DNA from: Limnomonas spitsbergensis
Taxonomy: Eukaryota > Chlorophyta > Chlorophyceae > Chlamydomonadales
DNA length: 64,000 nt
Assembly: GCA_037349105.1 (NCBI GenBank)
Contig: JAYJMM010000113.1
Coordinates: 4,278,001 to 4,342,000, forward strand
Direction: 5' to 3'
Part shown: positions 9,223 to 21,900 of the stretch, in pieces
How the letters are laid out: each line of letters starts with the position of its first letter
Numbering within the stretch: position 1 is the stretch's first letter
Translations under genes and position numbers: made by a program
The notes under the pieces: model-generated
Databases searched by the model: none
Seen by the model: only the letters and a program-made list of their open reading frames with translations
What the model was told of the DNA's origin: nothing

Positions 9223-11626
9223 ATGGCGCGCAGTGCTGATTTGCGATGTATAAATCTGAGCGCACCTCGATGTGTATCGTCCTTGCCGACGCTCTGGAGC
9301 GCAAGAGCATGCCGAAGGCGTACATTATCGTCCGCTACTTCGAGGAACGATAATGTGTCGAGCAGTGCGTCAAGACCAGGCGGGGGCTTTAGCTTGCTCC
9401 CCTGGCCCCTGCTGCGGGATCAGTCCACGGCCATGTTCGCAGCTGGATCGGTATTGGGACCTTTCTGCGACAGCCAGCACTCGGCGTCCAACGTGCTCCA
9501 CTACGCCAACCCCACCATCACCAGTCTAGGGCCCATGCAGATGGAAACGTGTTGGTGCGTTCTGGTCGGGTGGAAAATGTGGTAGACTCTTATTAGACTC
9601 TCCCAACTGTCAGCATGCGTAGCTAAGTGCTCATGAGCAGGAGGACAACTCTGTTGATAGGGAGTTGATCTGAGCTGCCATGCCACTTCAACAACTTTCC
9701 TCTACCGGTAGATGTTGTAGTTACACTGCAGCTCTTACCAATACCTCTCAGCAAACTCAACTACGGTACACCGTGAGCAAAAACCAGATTGGAAGGAAAA
9801 GCACACCGGTTCGCATCAAGCATATAAGCCCTGCTCACAGTCCATGACATTTGGTGCGCACAGTTTGAAACTATAATGGAGACATGCATGTATCGGTTCA
9901 AACATTGTCAGTGCGGTAGAACCTGCCGGCTTAGTTGCATTATAATATCATAGTGTCCGCCGGTCCCGTCACGCCTGCCTCTACCTCAAAAAGGGCGCTC
10001 ACTGACCGTCGCTTGCTCTCCATTGCTGTCTTGCTGACGATAGGTGGGTGCCTCTTCTTTTCGGAGTAGCAGGTGCGCTTTCAAAGCCGCATTCGCCCTG
10101 GGGGACTCGTATTCTTATGCAGCACGTCCCGCTGCCAATAGACGGCCATCTCAACCGCCCTACATGCGTTACTTTCTACCTTACAACTCAATATATATCC
10201 ACTTGCACTGCCTCTCCCGCCTTCAGGCTTGATCCTTGGCGTCTCATACCCCGTCTTGGACGTGCTTGTCCAAGAGCATGAGCTTGGACTGACGGAGATA
10301 CGTGCCAAGCCAGAATTCAGCGCACCGAGAGGAGGGACTAGGGGCATTCATGGCACTCATGGCGATGGTGCAGCAACAACGCAGGCCACTCTGAATGCTC
10401 CTAGCTGGGGCACTGTGTTGCTGGCCATATCACTCTTTGTTGCGCAGTACAAGCTCAGTGCGGTTCTGGAGCAACCACTGCTTGGTAAGGCGGCTACAAG
10501 GCGACCTGCATGACATCTGTTGAGAGCTTTTAAATAAACATGTAGGTCTGCCTAAACCGCGACAAGTCATGTGAGCATCCTGTCTTAAGCAAGATGGCGC
10601 GGTGGCTGCCGACGCGACGGCAGCCACCACGCCGATTAGCGGCCAACAGTCTGTGCCTGAGACAATCCGAGTCATTAGGCTGCGCCATGGCTCTGCCTTC
10701 CAGTTCTGGGACCCAACTGCAGCTGTGGCTCTGCTGGACTTTGATCCAGCAGCATATTCCACTTACATGTTGCATTCTGCTGACAAGTTCTGGCACTCAC
10801 AGTTCATATTCTTCCACAGGCTACCCGGCAGGTGTGGAAGACGCGGTCCTGTTGTTGTACGGTGTTGCGGTCTGGAAGGCGTTGGATGGTTCCGCTGTGG
10901 GCCTGGCCATGTCCTGCCTGACAGCTGCTGCGGGCCCGGCTGTGGAGATTGTTCTGATCAATGGGCTGGGGCTGTACACCTACTCCCATCCCCAGGTGAG
11001 AGGAGGGACAGCACTGACGTGTGCTGCATCTCAGATTCTCAGGCGCTGTCGCTGCTGCTGCTGCTGAGGTGGCAGGCTGCTGAGGTGGCAGGCTGTGGAG
11101 GTGGCAGATTGCTGACTGTTGTAGAGCGGCAGGTTACTGATGTTGCAGGCTGATGACTGTGCGGGTCCTGGCTGAAGGGAAGAAGGTGCCTGCTGCTGCT
11201 GCATTGGGTCGAGCCTTCCCGCAAAAGGTTGATACTTGATGACTTTGTGCATTTAAGCATCGGTCACCTGTAGAGGGTCTGTACAGATTCGCTGACCCTT
11301 AACGCTATTTTTTATAACAGGCTCCCGGCAGCCAGGAGCAAGCCTGGCCCTCATATCTCTGGCAATTGGAGGCTTTCGGAGGCCTTGCCTGTTCAAATCC
11401 TTCAATCTATCGCTGCAGATGTGACAGGTTGTTTGACAAGCCTTGATTGCAGTTTACATGTTTTTCTCATGTTATGTTTCCTCGGTCTTCATTGCAGTTC
11501 TTGGGCATTCCCAGCTGGATCCCCTGTGTCTACTTCTGCGGAGGGCCAGCTGTCGGCTTGCTAGGCAGGCGGGTCTGGGCAACGCTCAGCTTGAAGCACG
11601 CCAAGACGGAGCCACCAATCTCGTGA
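9223..11626 (+). CDS. INSIG-like ER membrane protein, five exons
   Basis: Exons 9223-9554, 10044-10072, 10227-10484, 10820-10995 and 11498-11626 join in frame to 307 residues ending in TGA. The order of motifs follows the insulin-induced gene (INSIG) family: a first hydrophobic segment with AMFAAGSVLGPFCDSQHS; the CWWVP(L)LFG segment followed by LILGVSYPVLD, where animals have WWVPP and GLLYPCID; a membrane segment SWGTVLLAISLFVAQYKLSA; then AVWKALDGSAVGLAM; GPAVEIVLINGLGLYTYSHP; and the hallmark end FLGIPSWIPCVYFCGGPAVG. In animals INSIGs retain SCAP and reductase in the ER in response to sterols; the algal role is unknown. The first exon ATG is the first in frame (G at +4) and is the least certain point. 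Exon 2 is only 29 nt but is needed to restore CWWVPLLFGVAG. Confidence 0.85.
10996..11497 (+). other. Last intron of the INSIG-like gene
   Basis: GT...AG intron between the YSHPQ and FLGIPSW exons. It contains CTG/CAG-rich runs with repeated ggtggcaggctg-type phrases near 11070-11150. No copies of the neighbouring exon edges were seen, in contrast to the phosphodiesterase gene downstream. Confidence 0.6.
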
Positions 11627-11854
11627 TCTCATGGACGAAGTCTTCATTTGGTACTAGAGATGATGGAATGTCCTCCCCCTGTCCTTGTCTACCGGTAAAA
11701 CAGGATCTAGCTGTCGTGAAAGGACGTCGTTTTCAACTACCATATACCGTGGATTTTCAGATCATGCAAGACTCCCATTCAAAACTTAATGGGTAGGTCA
11801 TTAAAAAGTACACCAAAAGGAACATAATTTTAGATATCAGTACCGAGACCAGTA
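11627..11854. other. 3' region of the INSIG-like gene
   Basis: Non-coding; no clear polyadenylation signal recognised. Confidence 0.3.
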
Positions 11855-12042
11855 CCGTAGATTTGATTTGCCTTCCCTCGGTATAAAAATACGATTTCTT
11901 TTAATGCCCTTGAGTAATGTTATCGACCAAACTCATGAATCTTCAACAGAAAACTGGCGTCAACAATCGATAATAAGTAAATTCATGGATCCCTCAACCC
12001 TAAACAACGTTTATTATGAGGGAAGGCAAAGCAAATATACAG
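11855..12042 (+). mobile_element. Mariner-type MITE, family B, copy 1
   Basis: 188-bp element flanked by TA on both sides. The left end reads ccgtagatttgatttgcctt and the right end aaggcaaagcaaatatacag, inverted copies of each other around ccttccctc/gagggaagg. Copies of the same family lie at 41813-41998 and, reversed, at 61624-61813. TA duplication and short length fit a Tc1/mariner-derived (Stowaway-like) MITE. Confidence 0.7.
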
Positions 12043-13230
12043 TAGATGGATTACAGGAAAGGTCATACCTTAGACGTCCTTTACCTTCGCACCGTTTTTT
12101 GATTGGCCCGTGCGGAAGAACATGTGGTTTCTATCAATTAATCCTTTGAGGGCCATGCGGCTCAGCTAAAAATAAATTCTCCTTGGTTCTAGTTTTTGCT
12201 TGTTAGTACCGGCACTGTACAAGTTCCTCACACATTCCCACATCAGTGCCGATATTCTTTATTTCATCATTTATTATCATCATGGTGTATGCGTTCCCAC
12301 TACCCCTGCAGCTGCAACGTCTTATCTCGGTGGCCCATTGCGGCGTAGCGCCAGTCTTTTTCTTCAAAGGTTTCACGGATTAACCTGGTTGTTTTGATGG
12401 CCCCTGTGGCTTCATGAAAAATAACGGCCTAACATACTTTGGCGCTGCAGGACAGCACAACAAGCTGGGTAGCGCAACAGCCGTGTAGTTGCAATGGACA
12501 AAGCAATGTGTCACTCATTGGCACATTCCCTGCTCTGGTACCCACCTTACCCCTGCAATGAGGCCTGCAGTTCCACCCTACTGGGGTGCTCAGCCCAAAC
12601 AAAGCTCCGAATTAAAAAGAAACGATGTAACGGGAAACTTGGGTGGCGGGCCCAAAGGCCAGCCCTTTGCAATACAAATACCGGCAGTCAAATAACTGGG
12701 ACGAGTCAGAAAAGCCGGCAGGATTGTATCGTTGACTACCGGTAATGGTGAATGTCGCACCATAAAGCAGTAACCGTGCCATAATGGTAAAAGCTGGCCA
12801 GGTCGCCTTAGAGAGGCTCACTCTACTCACAACTACGGTACATCACCGTACACAAAGGCTCCTTGTACTACAATACAGAGGTACAAGGGCTGTAAAGGGG
12901 TTAACTGTACAGAGTACTGGTATCAAGACAGCCCTAGTGGAAGGTCCTCACTGGTTAGGCCTGCCTGGGCGCCCCGACTTGTGGGTACCGCCCCTACTAC
13001 TTTACTCGCCCCCCGCTCCCTACGGGCATGCGTGGGGAGCCGGAATAGGGGAGGTACTGAAAGAAAAAACCATTCAGATATGTACAATCAGAAACAGAAG
13101 TTCCCTAACATCTGCCTGCAAACCAGACAGTCTTGAAAAACAAAAATCCACTTGCTTCAGCGGCGACCCCGTGGTCCAGCTTACGCGTTTCAGTGAAATC
13201 CACAAAGCATCTTCTAGCCACTGCTGAAAC
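12043..13230. other. Intergenic, no gene seen
   Basis: No coding frame with recognisable protein. Short taccgg/ccggta and gtaccg motifs recur but form no ordered array. Confidence 0.35.
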
Positions 13231-13261
13231 GAATATTTGCATGCTAGGCTACGACCTGCTG

Positions 13262-13834
13262 GCCGTCGACCCACAGCCTGCTGTGTACCAGTGCCAGTCA
13301 TGCTGCCCAGAGAAGTTGCTCCTCCAAGTGCTGGCGCTGGCCCGTTCTTCCAGGTACGGCGTGGGGACCGTCAAGTGCTCAGCTGCCCTGCCGCTCAGGC
13401 CAGTAAAAAAAACAGAAAGGAAAAGAAAATACTGCTGCTCTCGCCCCACTGCGCCGTTGACACCTGGCCCAGAGGGCCCCAGGAGATGTGCGTTGTTGCA
13501 GCTGTATCCCCCCTCTAGTCACGCCCCCCTGCTGGTTTTGAGCCCCAGCAGTCCTTGGCGCTAACTGGCTCGAAACAAAAATCCAAGTTAACTAATCTTC
13601 AGCACCAGCGCCCTCGTCCCTATGTACTTCCGTGGCTCGCTGCTCCTGCTGCTAGTACTTGATTAAAATTGCTTACTCGGCTGTTCCCCGCTGGCCGTCT
13701 GCCCACTGCCTGCTGTGTACTGAGGCCAGCCGTGCCGCACTGGGAGGTGCTCCTCCCATTGTGCTGGCGCTAGCCCGTTCCTGCCAGGTACGCGGCGTGG
13801 GGACCGTCAAGTGCTCAGCTGCCCTGCCGCTCTG
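13262..13834. repeat. Direct duplication of about 140 bp
   Basis: 13262-13400 and 13694-13834 are diverged direct copies sharing cctgctgtgtac, gtgctggcgct and a final ggggaccgtcaagtgctcag run. The spacer of about 290 bp is unrelated. No coding frame is shared convincingly by both copies. Confidence 0.6.
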
Positions 13835-15921
13835 GGGTGTTTGGCTCGCCCCTAAACCTTCCCAGCCATCTGCCCCTTGAGGGCCGACACCTCCTCTTCG
13901 TTGGGAGCCTAGCGCCACCTTGGCCCTTCAATGGACCATGCACGGCCAACCCCTCTGGCAGGTTGCCTGCCTGGCCCCCCTTCAGTCCTGAGGCCTCGAC
14001 CTGGGACTGGCTAGGGCTGCCGGCAGCTGCAGGCACACCTGCCACACTCTTGGGCGCCCCCAGCTGTTTGTTGGCCTCCTGGGCCGCCCCTGGTTCTGAT
14101 ATTGGCACCTGGACCCCTCCTGGAGCTGCTGCCACTGGTGGTGTGACAGGCCCATCCTCTTCTGGCTGGTGCATCTGCATCTGCACCCGCACCGGCGCAT
14201 GCCTGTGCACGTGGTCCTCAACCTCACTTGGTCCAACTGGTTCCTCAGCCACCTGCTGGTTCAGCTTCTGCTCCCACGAATGCAGTTGGCCGGCTCGCAA
14301 CCACCGGCCACCACAGGTGTCACATGAGCTGCCTCCCTCTGCCAGCACAGTCGCGACGCCTGCACCTGCAGTTGGCCCGGCTCGCAGCCACCGGCCCCCA
14401 CAGGTGTCACATGGGCTGCCTCCCTCGGCAAACACAGCCGTGACGCCTGCACCTGCAGTTGGCCTGGCTCAAAGCCACCGGCCACCACAGGTGTCACATG
14501 GGCTGCCTCCCTCGGCAAACACAGCCGTGACGCCTGCACCTGCAGTTGGCCCGGCTCGCAGCTACCGGTCACTGGCTTGGGTGGACAGGCACTCCCTGCC
14601 GTAAAACAGTTGATCATGTGCAGCTGCTCGCTAGCTACCGGACTATCCCGCCTGGGTGGACGGGCACTCCCTGCCGTAACACAGTTGATCAGGTGCAGCT
14701 GCTCGCTAGCTTCCAGGCTATCCCGCCTGGGTGGACAGGCACTCCCTGCCGTAACACAGTTGATCAGGTGCAGCTGCTTGCTAGCTACCGGGCTATCCCG
14801 CCTGGGTGGACAAGCACTCCCTCGGGTCTGCTGTTGGTGCCTGGGACTTGGCTCACCTTTACTGCTGAGGATATCAAACATGGACCAGCCGTTGGGGGAC
14901 ACCTGACTACCTGGCTGCTCCACACACCTGGTCAGTGCCTTCAAGGGTGCGCGCTGCTGGGGCACAGCCAGACTTCTTAACCCCGCCTGCTCTGCGTCAC
15001 ACACAATTTTCCACACTCCAGTGGCCCACTGCCCTAGCCTGTTCCACCCTACCGGCTGGGCCAGGTCCTCCTTCCTTTTTACTGGGGGCCATCCAGTGGT
15101 GGCGGCTTTTGCTCCCTCTACCGCCTGCAGATCTGCAAGTTTCCTGATCATCTGATTTCCACCACGGGGCATCGTCCCACTGTCCTCTTAAACGCGTCGC
15201 GCAGCACTTGCCACTCCCAGCGGCCTCTTCTGCGTCGTGTATTCTGGCCCACTGCATAGATCCGCGCCCCCTAGCTGCGACGCAGCCGTGTTTGGATCTG
15301 GAGCCGACTCAGAGGCGCCTCCTACCAGTTTCAACCACTGCGCATATTCCAGGCCCTGCATTAAAAAATCCGGGGTTGATCGGGCACTGGCTCACCTCGG
15401 CCGATCTCTGTGTGCGACACTGCCGTATCTGGATCCAAGACCAACTCAGGGGTGCCTCCTCCCAGTTTCAACCCCTGCGCATATTCCAGGCCCTGCCTTC
15501 AAAAATCCGGGGTTGATTGGGGCACTGGCTTTCCCACTGGAATCGCTGGCATCTTCTGGGCCTGCGGTTCATTGCGCCTCTGCAAAACCTGCTGGGGCAC
15601 CACCAGCTGAACCGCCTCCCTTTCCACCCTGACCTCTGCGGGCTCAGGCCTGGGCTCGGGTTTGGGTTCCCTCTTGATCAACACCTGGAGCTCTGGCTCA
15701 GTCCCGCCTGCCCGCGTTCCTGCCCCTCCATGCAGGTCCTGCGTCGAGGATCCCTCTGACCCGCTGCCCTCCCCCGCCACACAGGTCTGCGACCTCTCCG
15801 TGGGCGGCTCTGAGGTCGGGTCAAAGGTTCCTTCCCCGGGGACTGGCCACTGCTCCACTTCCTGGCTCAGCCAGGGGGGGTCCAGTACAGGGCCTCCTCG
15901 TCCGATCCCTCTGCGCGTCAC
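13815..15921 (-). CDS. Repeat-containing minus-strand open frames, unrecognised
   Basis: Several long minus-strand frames follow one another: 15921-15499 (140 codons; acidic and proline-rich, PKPEPRPEPAEVRVEREA), 15172-14261 (303 codons) and 14435-13815 (206 codons). The 303-codon frame begins MPRGGNQMIRKLADLQAVEG and then holds four copies of a 25-residue unit (GSACPPRRDSPVASKQLHL) and about four of a 29-residue unit (LQVQASRLCLPREAAHVTP). Both unit lengths are multiples of three in DNA, so the frame is preserved through the repeats. The composition suggests a gag-like or low-complexity protein of a retroelement, but there is no protease, integrase or zinc knuckle. Plus-strand frames through the same repeats (13837-14604, 14546-14980) are equally long, so strand is uncertain. 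Confidence 0.3.
14290..14560. repeat. 87-bp tandem repeat, about three to four copies
   Basis: caggtgtcacatg recurs at 14314, 14401 and 14488, a spacing of exactly 87 bp, with a fourth partial unit. It is unrelated in sequence to the 87-bp satellite at 48-60 kb. Confidence 0.75.
14576..14822. repeat. 75-bp tandem repeat, about four copies
   Basis: gttgatca(t/g)gtgcagctg recurs at 14609, 14684 and 14759 (75-bp spacing), each followed by a ctatcccgcctgggtggac phrase. Confidence 0.75.
15288..15535. repeat. Tandem duplication of about 128 bp
   Basis: Two diverged copies share ctcctcccagtttcaacc, gcgcatattccaggccctgc and aaaaatccggggttgat. On the minus strand both copies can encode LEYAQGLKLGGGTPELVLDP-like peptides, in frame with part of the acidic ORF apart from one frame change. 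Confidence 0.6.
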
Positions 15922-15991
15922 TTAAATGCGCACGGTGCGATCTGGATCTAAATTTGATCCCTGCATTTCTGAGAGCTTGCTAGACGGGTCC

Positions 15992-18900
15992 AATTGACAG
16001 GCCATTATAGCTCAAGGACAGGCAATTATAGCTCAAGGGCAGGCAATTATAGCTCAAGGGCAGGCAATTATAGCTCAAGGGCAGGTAATTATAGCTCAAG
16101 GACAGGCAATTATAGCTCAAGGACAGGCAATTATAGCTCAAGGACAGGTAATTATAGCTCAAGGACAGGTAATTATAGCTCAAGGACAGGCAATTATAGC
16201 TCAAGGACAGGTAATTATAGCTCAAGGACAGGCAATTATAGCTCAAGGACAGGTAATTATAGCTCAAGGACAGGTAATTATAGCTCAAGGACAGGTAATT
16301 ATAGCTCAAGGACAGGTATTAATAGCTCAAGGACAGGTAATTATAGCTCAAGGACAGGCAATTATAGCTCAAGGACAGGCAATTATAGCTCAAGGACAGG
16401 TAATTATAGCTCAAGGACAGGTAATTATAGCTCAAGGACAGGCAATTACAGCTCAAGGACAGGTAATTATAGCTCAAGGGCAGGTAATTATAGCTCAAGG
16501 ACAGGTAATTATAGCTCAAGGACAGGCAATTATAGCTCAAGGAAGGCAATTATAGCTCAAGGACAGGTAATTATAGCTCAAGGACAGGTAATTATAGCTC
16601 AAGGACAGGTAATTATAGCTCAAGGACAGGTAATTATAGCTCAAGGACAGGTAATTATAGCTCAAGGACAGGCAATTATAGCTCAATGATAGGCAATTAT
16701 AGCTCAAGGACAGGTAATTATAGCTCAAGGGCAGGTAATTATAGCTCAAGGACAGGCAATTATAGCTCAAGGACAGGTAATTATAGCTCAAGGACAGGTA
16801 ATTATAGCTCAAGTGCAGGTAATTATAGCTCAAGGACAGGTAATTATAGCTCAAGGACAGGTAATTATAGCTCAAGGACAGGCAATTATAGCTCAATGAC
16901 AGGTAATTATAGCTCAAGGACAGGTAATTATAGCTCAAGGACAGGCAATTATTGCTCAAGGACAGGCAATTATAGCTCAAGGACAGGTAATTATAGCTTA
17001 AGGGCAGGTAATTATAGCTCAAGGACAGGCAATTATAGCTCAAGGACAGGTAATTGCAGCTCAAGGGCAGGTAATTATAGCTCAAGGACAGGCAATTATA
17101 GCTCAAGGACAGGCAATTATAGCTCAAGGATAGGCAATTATAGCTCAAGGACAGGTAATTATAGCTCAAGGACAGGCAATTATAGCTCAAGGACAGGTAA
17201 TTATAGCTCAAGGACAGGTAATTATAGCTCAAGGACAGGTAATTATAGCTCAAGGACAGGTAATTATAGCTCAAGGACAGGTAATTATAGCTCAAGGGCA
17301 GGCAATTATAGCTCAAGGACAGGTAATTATAGCTCAAGGACAGGTAATTAAAGCTCAAGGACAGGCAATTATAGCTCAAGGACAGGCAATTATAGCTCAA
17401 GGACAGGTAATTATAGCTTAAGGGCAGGTAATTATAGCTCAAGGACAGGCAATTATAGCTCAAGGGCAGGTAATTATAGCTCAAGGGCAGGTAATTATAG
17501 CTCAAGGGCAGGCAATTATAGCTCAAGGACAGGTAATTATAGCTCAAGGACAGGCAATTATAGCTCAAGGACAGGTAATTATAGCTTAAGGACAGGCAAT
17601 TATAGCTCAATGACAGGTAATTATAGCTCAAGGACAGGCAATTATAGCTCAAGGACAGGCAATTATAGCTCAAGGGCAGGTAATTATAGCTCAAGGACAG
17701 GCAATTATAGCTCAAGGACAGGTAATTATAGCTCAAGGACAGGTAATTATAGCTCAAGGACAGGCAATTATAGCTCAAGGGCAGGTAATTATAGCTCAAG
17801 GGCAGGTAATTATAGCTCAAGGACAGGCAATTATAGCTCAAGGACAGGTAATCATAGCTCAAGGACAGGTAATTATAGCTCAAGGACAGGCAATTAAAGC
17901 TCAATGACAGGTAATTATAGCTCAAGGACAGGCAATTATAGCTCAATGACAGGCAATTATAGCACAAGGACAGGCAATTATAGCTCAAGGACAGGTAACT
18001 ATAGCTCAAGGACAGGCAATTATAGCTCAAGGACAGGTAATTATAGCTCAAGGACAGGCAATTATAGCTCAAGGACAGGTAATTATAGCTCAAGGACAGG
18101 CAATTATAGCTCAAGGACAGGCAATTATAGCTCAAGGACAGGCAATTATAGCTCAAGGACAGGTAATTATAGCTCAAGGACAGGTAATTATAGCTCAAGG
18201 ACAGGCAATTATAGCTCAAGGACAGGTAATTATAGCTCAAGGACAGGTAATTATAGCTCAAGGACAGGCAATTACAGCTCAAGGACAGGTAATTATAGCT
18301 CAAGGGCAGGTAATTATAGCTCAAGGACATGTAATTATAGCTCAAGGACAGGCAATTATAGCTCAAGGAAGGCAATTATAGCTCAAGGACAGGTAATTAT
18401 AGCTCAAGGACAGGTAATTATAGCTCAAGGACAGGTAATTATAGCTCAAGGACAGGTAATTATAGCTCGAGGACAGGTAATTATAGCTCAAGGACAGGCA
18501 ATTATAGCTCAATGATAGGCAATTATAGCTCAAGGACAGGTAATTATAGCTCAAGGGCAGGTAATTATAGCTCAAGGACAGGCAATTATAGCTCAAGGAC
18601 AGGTAATTATAGCTCAAGGACAGGCAATTATAGCTCAAGGACAGGTAATTATAGCACAAGGACAGGCAATTATAGCTCAAGGACAGGTAATTATAGCTCA
18701 AGGACAGGCAATTATAGCTCAAGGACAGGTAATTATAGCTCATGGACAGGTAATTATAGCTCAAGGACAGGTAATTATAGCTCAAGGGCAGGTAATTATA
18801 GCTCAAGGACAGGTAATTATAGCTCAATGACATGCAATTATAGCTCAAGGGCAGGTAATTCTAGCTCAATGACAGGTAATTATAGCTCAAGGACAGGTAA

Positions 18901-21900
18901 TTATAGCTCAAGGACAGGCAATTATAGCTCAAGGACAGGTACTTATAGCACAAGGACAGGCAATTATAGCTCAAGGACATGCAATTATAGCTCAAGGACA
19001 GGTATTTATAGCTCAAGGACAGGTAATTATAGCTCAAGGACAGGTAATTATAGCTCAAGGACAGGTAATTATAGCTCAAGGACAGGCAATTATAGCTCAA
19101 GGACAGGTAATTATAGCTCAAGGACAGGTAATTATAGCTCAAGGACAGGCAATTATAGCTCAAGGACAGGTAATTATAGCTCAAGGACAGGTAATTATAG
19201 CTCAAGGACAGGCAATTATAGCTCAAGGACAGGCAATTATAGCTTAAGGACAGGTAATTATAGCTTAAGGGCAGGTAATTATAGCTCAAGGACAGGTAAT
19301 TATAGCTCAAGGACAGGTAATTATAGCTCAAGGACAGGCAATTATAGCTCAAGGACAGGCAATTATAGCTCAAGGACAGGCAATTATAGCTCAAGGACAG
19401 GTAATTATAGGTTAGGGGCAGGTAATTATAGCTCAAGGACAGGTAATTATAGCTCAAGGACAGGCAATTATAGCTCAAGGACAGGCAATTATAGCTCAAG
19501 GACAGGCAATTATAGCTCAAGGACAGGTAATTATAGCTCAAGGACAGGTAATTATAGCTCAAGGACAGGCAATTATAGCTCAAGGACAGGTAATTATAGC
19601 TCAAGGACAGGTAATTATAGCTCAAGGACAGGTAATTATAGCTCAAGGACAGGTAATTATAGCTCAAGGACAGGCAATTATAGCTCAAGGACAGGTAATT
19701 ATAGCTCAAGGACAGGTAATTATAGCTCAAGGGCAGGTAATTATAGCTCAAGGACAGGCAATTATAGCTCAAGGACAGGCAATTATAGCTCAAGGGCAGG
19801 TAATTCTAGCTCAATGACAGGCAATTATAGCTCAAGGACAGGCAATTATAGCTCAAGGACAGGTAATTATAGCTCAAGGGCAGGTATTTATAGCTGTAGG
19901 ACAGGTAATTATAGCTCAAGGACAGGTAATTATAGCTCAAGGACAGGCAATTATAGCTCAAGGACAGGCAATTATAGCTCAAGGACAGGCAATTATAGCT
20001 CAAGGACAGGTAATTAACGCTCAAGGGCAGGTAATTATAGCTCAAGGACAGGTAATTATAGCTCAAGGACAGGTAATTATAGCTCAAGGAAGGCAATTCT
20101 AGCTCAAGGACAGGTAATTATATCTCAAGGACAGGTAATTATAACTCAAGGACAGGCAAATATAGCTCAAGGACAGGTAATTAAAGCTCGAGGACAGGTA
20201 ATTATAGCTCAAGGACGGGCAATTATAGCTCAAGGACAGGCAATTATAGCTCAAGGGCAGGTAATTATAGCTCAAGGACAGGTAATTATAGCTCAAGGAC
20301 AGGCAATTATAGCTCAAGGACAGGTAATTATAGCTCAAGGACAGGCAATTATAGCTCAAGGACAGGTAATTATAGCACAAGGACAGGCAACTATAGCTCA
20401 AGGACATGTAATTATAGCTCAAGGACAGGCAATTATAGCTTAAGGACAGGTAATTATAGCTCAAGGACAGGTAATTATAGCTCAAGGACAGGTAATTATA
20501 GCTCAAGGACAGGTAATTATAGCTCAAGGGCAGGTAATTATAGCTCAAGGACAGGTAATTATAGCTCAAGGACAGGTAATTATAGCTCAAGGACAGGCAA
20601 TTATAGCTCAAGGACAGGCAATTATAGCTCAAGGACAGGTAATTATAGCTCAAGGACAGGTAATTATAGCTCAAGGACAGGCAATTATAGCTCAAGGACA
20701 GGCAATTATAGCTCAAGGACAGGTAATTATAGTTCAAGGACAGGCAATTATAGCTCAAGGACAGGTACTTATAGCTCAAGGACAGGTAATTATAGCTCAA
20801 GGACAGGTAATTATAGCTCAAGGGCAGGTATTTATAGCTCAAGGACAGGCAATTATAGCTCAATGACAGGTAATTATAGCTCAAGGACAGGTAATTATAG
20901 CTCAAGGACAGGCAATTATAGCTCAAGGACAGGTAATTATAGCTCAAGGACAGGCAATTATAGCTCAAGGACAGGTAAGTATAGCTCAAGGACAGGCAAT
21001 TATAGCTCAAGGACAGGCAATTATAGCTCAAGGACAGGTAATTATAGCTCAAGGACAGGCAATTATAGCTCAAGGACAGGTAATTATAGCTCAAGGACAG
21101 GCAATTATAGCTCAAGGACAGGTAATTATAGCTCAAGGACAGGTAATTATAGCTCAAGGACAGGCAATTATAGCTCAAGGACAGGTAATTATAGCTCAAG
21201 GGCAGGTAATTATAGCTCAAGGACAGGTAATTATAGCTCAAGGACAGGCAATTATAGCTCAAGGACAGGTAATTATAGCTCAAGGACAGGTAATTATAGC
21301 TCAAGGACAGGTAATTATAGCTCAAGGACAGGTAATTATAGCTCAAGGACAGGTAATTATAGCTCAAGGACAGGTAATTATAGCTCAAGGACAGGTAATT
21401 ATAGCTCAAGGACAGGCAATTATAGCTCAAGGACAGGCAATTATAGCTCAAGGACAGGTAATTATAGCTCAAGGACAGGTAATTATAGGTTAAGGGCAGG
21501 CAATTATAGCTCAAGGACAGGTAATTATAGCTCAAGGACAGGTAATTATAGCTCAAGGACAGGCAATTATAGCTCAAGGACAGGCAATTATAGCTCAAGG
21601 ACAGGTAATTATAGCTCAAGGACAGGCAATTATAGCTTAAGGACAGGCAATTATAGCTCAAGGACAGGTAATTATAGCTCAAGGACAGGTAATTATAGCT
21701 CAAGGACAGGTAATTATAGCTCAAGGGCAGGTAATTATAGCTCAAGGGCAGGTAATTATAGCTCAAGGACAGGTAATTATAGCTCAAGGACAGGCAATTA
21801 TAACTCAAGAACAGGTAAGTATAGCTCAAGGACAGGTAATTATAACTCAAGGACAGGCAATTATAGCTCAAGGACAGGTAATTATAGCTCAAGGACAGGC

